A DNA stretch of 64,000 bases, from positions 7,385,501 through 7,449,500 of the forward strand of contig NC_085127.1 of assembly GCF_030269925.1 (NCBI RefSeq), in the 5' to 3' direction. This DNA comes from Bombyx mori. Its lineage: Eukaryota; Arthropoda; Insecta; Lepidoptera; Bombycidae. Numbering within the stretch: position 1 is the stretch's first letter; every line of letters begins with the position of its first letter. Shown piece by piece: positions 56,990-64,000 of this stretch. The position numbers and the translations under genes were made by a program. The notes below the pieces were generated by a model. That model was not told where the DNA came from. It saw only the letters and a list, made by a program, of their open reading frames with translations, and made no database searches.

Positions 56990-57175
56990 CGTAGACAAGT
57001 GAACGAACTTTCGGCCCACCAGGTACAAAATGATTACTGAAGTCAATACGCATAAAAACGGAAATCCTGTCACCTAGTTTTATATTTAAGGACAAAGTCC
57101 CAATTGTCGACCGTCTCATCCGTCAAACCGAAACGCGTAACTGCTTCTCGGTAGGAATGATGGTACCATATTTAG
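56990..57175 (-). repeat. old Bm1 SINE fragment
   Basis: tgaacgaactttcggcccac, caaaccgaaacgcgtaactg, cttctcggtaggaatgatgg. Confidence 0.55.
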
Positions 57176-57839
57176 ACAGCGCCGTTGCCCATTTTCCCGT
57201 GAATCCCTTAGTTTAGGACACCCGTAGGAAAAAATGCCATTTCTATCTTATATCTCGACCGGGCGGAGCCCCCTGTTTAATTTTATCAGCTAAACCGTGC
57301 TTCCAAGCATCATTATTGAAAGAAAACGAAGGGTATTTCTGTGGCATAAGTATTGAAAAACTGGACTTCGTCTTTTCATATTTAAAAGACTTTGAGTAGT
57401 GGCATTTCTATAATTATCAAGCATTTCGTTTACGACAATCAATTACAGTCTTGTTTACTATTGCGTGATTTAAAAAATGCGTAATAGTTTTATTAAAACG
57501 ATAAAAGAAACGGCCGTTTCCTTCGTTAATCCACGGCGTTGCAGTGCCTCGCAATTCATTCGATCACGCAAGAGTTCCTTCACCTTCGACCCGGATTACA
57601 AGACCTATGTCATTATACAGAGGGTGCATTAGTTTGCAGTTTTTAAAACTTTCCTTCGTGTGAAAATATGTATGAATAAAACGTGATCTATTTCTCAATT
57701 AAGTACTGTAGGACTTCACGGTTTTGGCTTAAATAAAAAAAAAACGAAGGAATTAAACAAATCGTTGCTGTAAGTATACAAAGTATTGGAAAGCCTTAGT
57801 ATCCTTCTACGTAAGTAACTATGATACATTCACAAATCT
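57176..57839. other. sequence without recognised features
   Basis: No coding content seen. Confidence 0.4.
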
Positions 57840-58130
57840 CAGAGACATTACGGATCCTCCCGATCCATTAACCCGTCCTCGCCGAACACGTCACTTGCGA
57901 CGAAGGGCTCGACGAGTAAATTAACCCATAGACACAGCCCACTGAGTTTCTCGCTGGATCTCCTCAATGACTCGCGTTTCCGATCCAGTGGTAGATTCAG
58001 CGAAGCACTGCTCTTGTTAGTGCCAGTGCTAGCAACGCTCCCGGTTTGAGCCCAGTGAGCTCACCTACACTTCAAGGAGAAACTGAAATAGCCTCTCAAG
58101 GCTATCAGCATAGGTAGGAAAAAAAAAAAT
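57840..58130 (+). mobile_element. LINE 3'-end fragment (family A)
   Basis: cattacggatcctcccgatc, the core actgagtttctcgctggatc and gaaatagcctctcaaggcta, with a poly(A) at about 58119-58128. Part of the ggtacctcaagcaccgg block is missing. Confidence 0.7.
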
Positions 58131-59154
58131 CTCAAGATTAGTGGGCGATTGAGAAAAAAAAGTTATTGGCAGAACTCAATATTAAAAATGTTTACAATAC
58201 ACTACCAGTCATTGAAGCGGAAACTACCAAAACCGCCGAGATCGTATTTTTGGCTCTTTAAAATGTACCCTTTTGAACCGAGATTTAAAGAGTCCGTCTT
58301 CGCAGGGAGCGGTTTATTTAATTGCCATTATAGGCAGATAAGTTTACAATTTTGTAAGAAAGAGTACAATAGAGGTCAGTATTACCATCAGCATAGCCAA
58401 AACGATACCTGCCTATCAATACTTTGAAAAAAAGAACTACTTTGACTAATTCGACCTTTCAATACAACGGATTAAATTATCTTCAAGAAAATCAATTTCC
58501 GCTTATTGAGGCGCGACCAATTTCCTCTATTCTTAATAGAGAATGAAGTTTCTCAGTTCTAGTTATGGTTCGTTAGCTGTTTTTTATGAGAAGTACTGTC
58601 TGAGACCACTGAGATACATTGGTGGGCGTGTTGCTACAAGATATTTGTTTTACGGAGAATGTTCTTAAAGTTTGAAGATTATGTTTTATTGTCCTCTTTG
58701 CCACTACCTTTATTTCTTTTTTTTTTTCGGGCAGGGCGTTGAACCTCATACGATTTTTCCGCGCCTCAGGGGCGCGCGACTACGTGGGACTTGACGGTCT
58801 GCAGATGTTAGGAGCAGACCGCGGACCCAAGGATGTTTTAGGGCCCTCGCCACCACCTTGGAACTATGAACACAAATTGCATTTTCACAGATAATTTCTA
58901 CAAAGGTGCTTCCCAAGCGTTGTCATGTTTTACTTCAAGTGAAGTTTTAAAATAATAGCTTTCTGTACTCTTTTATTTCGGACTGGGCCCTCCGAGGTTT
59001 CCGCGCCTGGGAGACGCGTTGTTTATATGACACTCAGCGGTCAAAGACGTTAAAGGCCCAGCCACTAAACGACTCCTCTACACTCTCATCTAACGCCCGA
59101 TAACCGCTCGAAACAGAACTCGTGTAATGTAGGGGGAAATTTGCGATCAACACT
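58131..59154. other. sequence with possible decayed repeats
   Basis: 58730-58860 and 58975-59060 share ttccgcgcctcag/gggcgcgcgac-like phrases and look like pieces of one decayed element. The ORF at 58149-58427 has no recognisable motif. Confidence 0.35.
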
Positions 59155-59380
59155 ACCACAAGATGGTCAGCTCTCCCCAAGGACTCTGGGCTAAAGAAGT
59201 CATCGAGACGGTAGTCGATAACTCTATGTTGGTCGTCACAGTACGGCAGCCAGTCAGGGCTTCCCAGGCAGTGCCGTTGATGTACCGGAATACCCGATTA
59301 GACCAGAGCCACCCTGCCCGGTCGGAATGCGATATACCACCAATCGTTCGCTTCTCACAGAAATTCCGTAGAACTGCCGC
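59155..59380 (+). repeat. unclassified dispersed repeat, copy 2
   Basis: Carries gtcatcgagacggtagtcga, ctatgttgg, ggaatacccgattagaccag and gagcc; the order matches 26035-26240 in reverse. Confidence 0.5.
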
Positions 59381-59747
59381 CATCATTCAGAGCGCAAGAG
59401 TGCTAGTAGCGTGCAGCGTGTCCTCACCTCCGCATGTCACTCTGTAATCTAACCTTGAAATCTAGGTTAATTAGCGGGGGTGAGGACTCCTCTCACACGG
59501 GCCAGAGCCGGATGAAAACCCTCCCTCGGACCCCAGCTGGGCGGAGAACTCAGTGAATTTTTCGGAAAACGTTTTCTTCTATATCAGAGTAGATTGGGCA
59601 AGCGAGTTCACGGATTATTATTAAGTGGTTATAAGATTCCGATTGACGACACTGAGATTAAAAAATATGCTTCTAATCTAAGCCTAAAAGGTAATTGTCT
59701 TCGATAGTATATGCACTGACGCAGTAGTTACCTTTGAACTAGGGCTC

Positions 59748-59872
59748 TTTCGGACGAACTCAGGTAGTTGTTAGCAAATCCCACTCCTCTTGGCTGAGCC
59801 CGAGGTCACCCACACGTCCTCATGAAGCTGGAAGGCCCTCTTCAAAAAAGTCTCTGGGCCACCGGTAATACG
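59748..59872 (+). mobile_element. Jockey-type LINE 3' tail fragment
   Basis: ttgttagcaaatcccactcc, tcttggctgagccc, gctggaaggccctc and gggccaccggtaata match the last ~110 bp of the 45-50 kb element. Confidence 0.7.
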
Positions 59873-62713
59873 TACATCTATAAAATAATTGTTCTAAGAT
59901 TCCGGTTGTTAATATTACGATTAGAAAAGTTAGTTCTAATAAGGTGGTTTTCTTTGTTAGGCTTAATTTCGATTCATCACTCCTAGAGCTACTGTGTGTC
60001 CAGTGTTCCAGCTACAGATTATAATTTCTCCGCGATGAATGATAATCTCCAATCAGAATATTACAAAGTTGTGTCGTTGGCAAAGAGAGTCATCTTGTAA
60101 ATTATTGTATATACATAGACATAATATAATACACATAAATTAGCTATAGATAAGCAACTCGAACACTCAACAAAAATGTTTACGGGCGTCAGCCATTAGA
60201 TGGCTACGCTTCGATTAGTTTCTCATTGCTCCTGTAGATGGCAGTAACATATTACCTAGCCTATATTTTATTTTGAAACGAAGGATTTTGTAAATTTTCA
60301 GAAACTACAAATTGATAAAATTGAATCTATTTGTCTATAAGAAATAAATACTTGTGTGAATTATTAATTTTATTTTCTGTGTTTAGTTATACAATAATTA
60401 AATGCCTTCACTTTAACAACATATATGTTTAGGGGTATCCGCTACAACATGTCGATAGTTTCCATACAAAAAAAAATGTCTTAAAGTATCGCAGTTTCAG
60501 AGCCCTGGTATTACATATGGTAATACATATGTAATACCAGGTAATACATATATAAAAATTACTTTTACAGAAGTCGATCATTCTTATTGTTAATTAATTA
60601 GGTAAATTCAACAAAAATATGTTATTGAATACTTTCGTTTTAATGAATTATATAAGCATTAACAATAATAAAGAACTAATTAATTCGGAAAGATTATCTT
60701 GTAATCGTATTAAAACTTTTCGTGGCCAATGAACAACTAAATAATGAAAGGAACTTTCTTAAATCCGTATTCGTCCTAACTAAGATTATTTGCCAAGCAA
60801 GCAAGTCCGAGATCTCGCAATATATTTAATCAAGTTATATGAAAGTTAATAAAGAGGGTTTCTTTTCTACGTTGAAATGACGTAGGTACACAGTGAAAAA
60901 GTCACAAACAGCTAGCTATATTTGTAACTCTCGAAGTTTTTCTCAAACTTGTTAAGACTGCATCGTAGCCATTTGCTACACTTGTCTACGAAATAACACT
61001 ATAGCGGGCATCGAATCCTGTAGCAAATTGTTTTAAGTAAATACGTACCTTACATGTGCTCGCTAACCGTTTTAACGATAAATTAATTTTATTTTTGAGC
61101 TCACTGATTAATTTGGAGCTGTTATACAGTACAATGGGGACGGCCCGGAGTCTCAAGATAAATGGCGGTATTGATGTTGTTACATCTGTGGGCTCTAGTT
61201 ACTTTTGAATCTTTAAAAACGATATACGAAAGCAAGTTCAGGTCATCAACAATTTTTACTCATAGATTGCCGCTTCATTGGGTTCATATTTTGTGAACGA
61301 AAAATGTGACGAAATCTATCAGAGGCGTGTTCGTGGAGTCATGAATCTCGCGCGTATTTTTATAGTTTATTTATAACTTTAAACAAAAATGCGTATTAGA
61401 TTCAACTCGATTTTTTAAATTTGTACTATCCGAAGGATCGCCAGCAAACGTCTGTGTTGGTTTACGGCAATGAGTCTACATTCTGCATTCTCTATGGTGT
61501 AGTATTTTTAGTTGCTTTCTAAGGCAAACGAGTGTGCTGTCAATCTAATAGTGATGGTGGAGCTTCTACTGCTTCGAGGTTCACGTCAAGGGCCCGTCTA
61601 GTACCTTTCTTTTTTAGAACACTCTTAGTAAAATTTCGGTAGTAACCGAACAAGACCAATGTATGTTTTAGCTACGGAAAGAGTGTCATGCTTATTGAAC
61701 ACATTTTAAGTATTTGAATGTTCGATATTTGATAGTAATTAAATATTAATTGTTAAAAATCGACTTCACGAATCTTGTGTTTCCTTTTGCCCTTATTCCA
61801 CGTCATGTAGAGTCGGCGCAGCATGTGTTCTTATTATGCTACATAGAGATTCGGAATGAGTTTACGGCTGGTCGCCTGTCTGTCGTCAACTTTTCAGTCT
61901 TCACATGTCTATTGCAACGTAGCGTACGGAGGGATTTCTCTTTTTTTTTTTGGTATTACTTTTACTTCATCCGTTTTTGCTTCCATGATTTGCAGATGGT
62001 ATTTACGCGAATATTTACTCGAAAATGTCAGTTTTCGTATACCAGATGATAAAAATATCACTTCTTATAGGTAAGACTTCTAAAACATTGGAAGACACGA
62101 GTAAAACCCTTCAATTAAACTCAAAAGCATTATATGTACATAATTTCTTCCCAAAACAAAACCGAATCGACTTAGAAAAAAATTCTCTACGAGTATAATC
62201 TAAAACTATATCATTTCAAGTTAAAAAAAACGAAGCAGTCGTGAAAAGAACAATCGAAAACATCCTCCTGTTTTGAAATAGGTTAAAAAAAAGCAAATTA
62301 TATTTTCTTCGGCTCTTGCGAGTCGTAACTGTAATAAAATATTTGACATATTAGATTAGAATAATTTTATATAATGGAGAAAAAAAAACGAGAAATTAAA
62401 ACCTAAACGTAGTTTAAATTACAAACATATAACGTTATCCTTTTGTGACAGTGTATCGTAACTAAAGATATAAAGATATAACGATATATCTTGAAATAAC
62501 GCGTACGAATAGTCCATCGATAAAAACAAAATAACCATAAAAACTGTTTATACTACGGTAGATCACGCAAAGTTCTCAATACATATTTTACAGGGCACCG
62601 TGATACGTGACCTAAAAACTGTCTGAAAGGAAATGTCTCCAATTAAAAATTGACGGTCGTCAGCCATCGTTGCGAGCAGGCCGTCGACGCCACCGATAAA
62701 CGAAACGAAAGCG
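59873..62713. other. AT-rich sequence, no gene recognised
   Basis: Contains the 38-bp palindrome at 60504-60541 and possibly a very old Bm1 piece near 61095-61205. ORFs at 61750-62074 are T-rich and probably chance. Confidence 0.4.
60504..60541. repeat. 38-bp palindrome
   Basis: cctggtattacatatg and its exact complement flank gtaata: 16-bp arms, 6-bp loop. Confidence 0.85.
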
Positions 62714-62756
62714 ATGTGGTATCTTTGTGTGAATCTTTTGTTTGGGCCAGTGGAAA
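62714..62756 (+). CDS. possible first coding exon of an unknown gene (weak)
   Basis: ATG in a fair context (gaaagcgatg) follows a GC-richer stretch. The 14 codons read MWYLCVNLLFGPVE and end at a consensus donor (gaaa|gtaagt). The hydrophobic start could be part of a signal peptide. No downstream exon could be found in the remaining ~1.2 kb, so this may be chance. Confidence 0.2.
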
Positions 62757-62918
62757 GTAAGTTAATCTACGGCACAACTAATATAATCGTTGTTCGTGGA
62801 AATCGGCATTGCCACTTCCATGTCACTGAGGGCTTTGTTTGAAGAAGAAGGAGGGCTTTTGTAGCACTTAGACAACATCCATATCATCAGATCAAATGTA
62901 CTAAAGCTGTTGGTAGTA

Positions 62919-63172
62919 CTTACTGGTGGTAGGACCTCTTGTGAGTCCGTGCGGGTGGGTACCACCACCCTGCCTATTTCTGCCGTGAAGCAGTAATGCG
63001 TTTCGGTTTGAAGGGCGGGGGAGCCGTTGTAACTGTACTTGGGACCTTAGAACTTATATCTCAAGGTCAGTGGCGCATTTACGTTGTGGATGTCTATGGG
63101 CTCCAGTAACCACTTAACACCAGATGGGCTGTGAGCTCGTCCACCCACCTAGGCAATAAAAAAAAAAAAATT
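62919..63172 (+). repeat. Bm1 SINE, 5'-truncated
   Basis: ttactggtggtaggacctct through acccacctaggcaataaa and a poly(A). Confidence 0.85.
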
Positions 63173-63654
63173 AAAGTTATAGTATTTAGTACGAATAAAA
63201 TTCGAATTTGTCACTTATTTTTGTCTAAAAGTACTCTTTATTCCATACACAATATTACATTCACCAAAATATACTAATGGTTATAAAAAAAAAGAAAATG
63301 AAGACGATTACATAGACAATTTCGTTAAGATATGTATTATTTAGCTTTTTACAAAATAACTCTTTGATCTCAGCACTGAATTTATTGCAGTATCCAAGAC
63401 ATTTTCAACAATCCCACGAGAGTTAAATCGGGGCTTTACTGTCCGATTCCATTGTATTAAATTGGTCGACGCTGTGGGTTTTTCTTACATAATTGAGTAG
63501 ATGGGAATTGCCTAGTAAGTTCTATTTGATTTAATTATTAATTAGGGGATTGAAATGTATATATGTTAACCCTTTGAGACATAAGCAAACTTTGGATTAA
63601 TTAACGAGTCAGTCTATGTGATAACTTGTTCCCAGCGTCGGTGATTGCAGCGCG
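63173..63654. other. AT-rich sequence, nothing recognised
   Basis: No features seen. Confidence 0.4.
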
Positions 63655-63770
63655 GTATACGGCGTCTGTGCCTGGGAATGGTACGCAGTGTGGCCCTGTA
63701 CGGTGCTCCAGTGAGGTTACTCGCACTATCAACGCGTAACACGGCTTTGCTGGCTCAGACGGCGCTGGTG
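63655..63770 (+). pseudogene. short LINE reverse-transcriptase relic (R1/TRAS-like)
   Basis: One frame reads GMVRSVALYGAPV then RNTALLAQTA. The VRSVALYGAPVW-type motif is common in the C-terminal part of R1-group LINE ORF2 proteins. Very short. Confidence 0.42.
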
Positions 63771-64000
63771 GTCTTCTTCTTCTTCTTTGTCTTCACCTTA
63801 TCCCACTAGGTGGGGTCGGCCCAGTGGATTTTTCTATTCCATTCGCTTCAATCAGCCGTCATCTCATCACTCACTCCTCTCTCTCTCTCTTTCTCTCTCA
63901 TATCGGTGAGGGTCATAAAATCTCATCTTATCATCAGGATGGGTACCGGCGAAGAAGACTTTCAGCGTGTACTGTGTACTGTGTGGTACCGTAGGCTTCT
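63771..64000. repeat. decayed repeat with microsatellites
   Basis: A (TTC)n run at about 63776-63793, cttatcccactaggtggggt cggcc, and a CT-rich run at 63876-63899. The aggtggggtcggc phrase is, as I recall, part of a common lepidopteran dispersed repeat. Confidence 0.4.

Noticed and set aside
58149..58427. 92-codon ORF after a LINE tail
   Set aside because: No recognisable domain, AT-rich codons, and no splice or promoter support.
61750..62074. Two overlapping Phe-rich ORFs that look membrane-like
   Set aside because: T-rich DNA gives Phe/Leu runs; no signal peptide plus splice context, and no recognised family.

Overview
The window reads as nuclear DNA of the silkworm Bombyx mori or a very close relative. 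This rests on many copies of a tRNA-headed SINE matching Bm1, two Bmmar1-type (D37D) mariner copies, Helitrons with the Lep1-type lepidopteran terminus, and LINE relics of silkworm type. Family names come from recognition of sequence; no database was searched.

The only host gene I can support lies at 841-5623 on the plus strand. It is the 3' part of a gene for an SH2 adapter protein of the Shb/Shd/She/Shf kind. Four exons (841-2901, 3347-3488, 4000-4119, 5437-5623) join in frame into about 835 residues. These are a long, acidic, serine-rich, probably disordered region followed by one C-terminal SH2 domain ending close to the stop. The 5' end of the gene lies outside the window or in short exons I cannot fix. 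A very weak second candidate is a short first coding exon at 62714-62756.

The rest, roughly 9-64 kb, is a graveyard of mobile DNA separated by AT-rich sequence with no recognisable coding content. Main pieces: a pair of 276-bp MITEs with 4-bp target duplications (7.6 and 9.0 kb); two broken Bmmar1-like mariners (11.35-12.66 kb minus, 28.21-29.30 kb plus) and the end of a different mariner (23.2 kb); a foldback repeat present twice (17.4 and 19.6-20.7 kb), the second copy split by two SINE insertions; nine Helitron-type elements, one still holding pieces of its replication/helicase protein (42.9-43.9 kb); a solo LTR (45.01-45.39 kb); and, only 20 bp after it, a full-length Jockey-clade LINE (45.4-50.4 kb) flanked by an 11-bp target duplication. 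The LINE has an intact ORF1 and a damaged ORF2. A piggyBac-type MITE with TTAA ends sits at 52.45-52.77 kb, and about 28 Bm1 SINE copies of all ages are scattered throughout.

There is no operon, CRISPR array, true tRNA or rRNA gene. I found no convincing new biological system. The most useful leads are the twin peptide motif in the SH2 protein, several small transposon families with clean ends, a 3'-terminal hairpin module shared by different LINE families, and some unusual SINE rearrangements.
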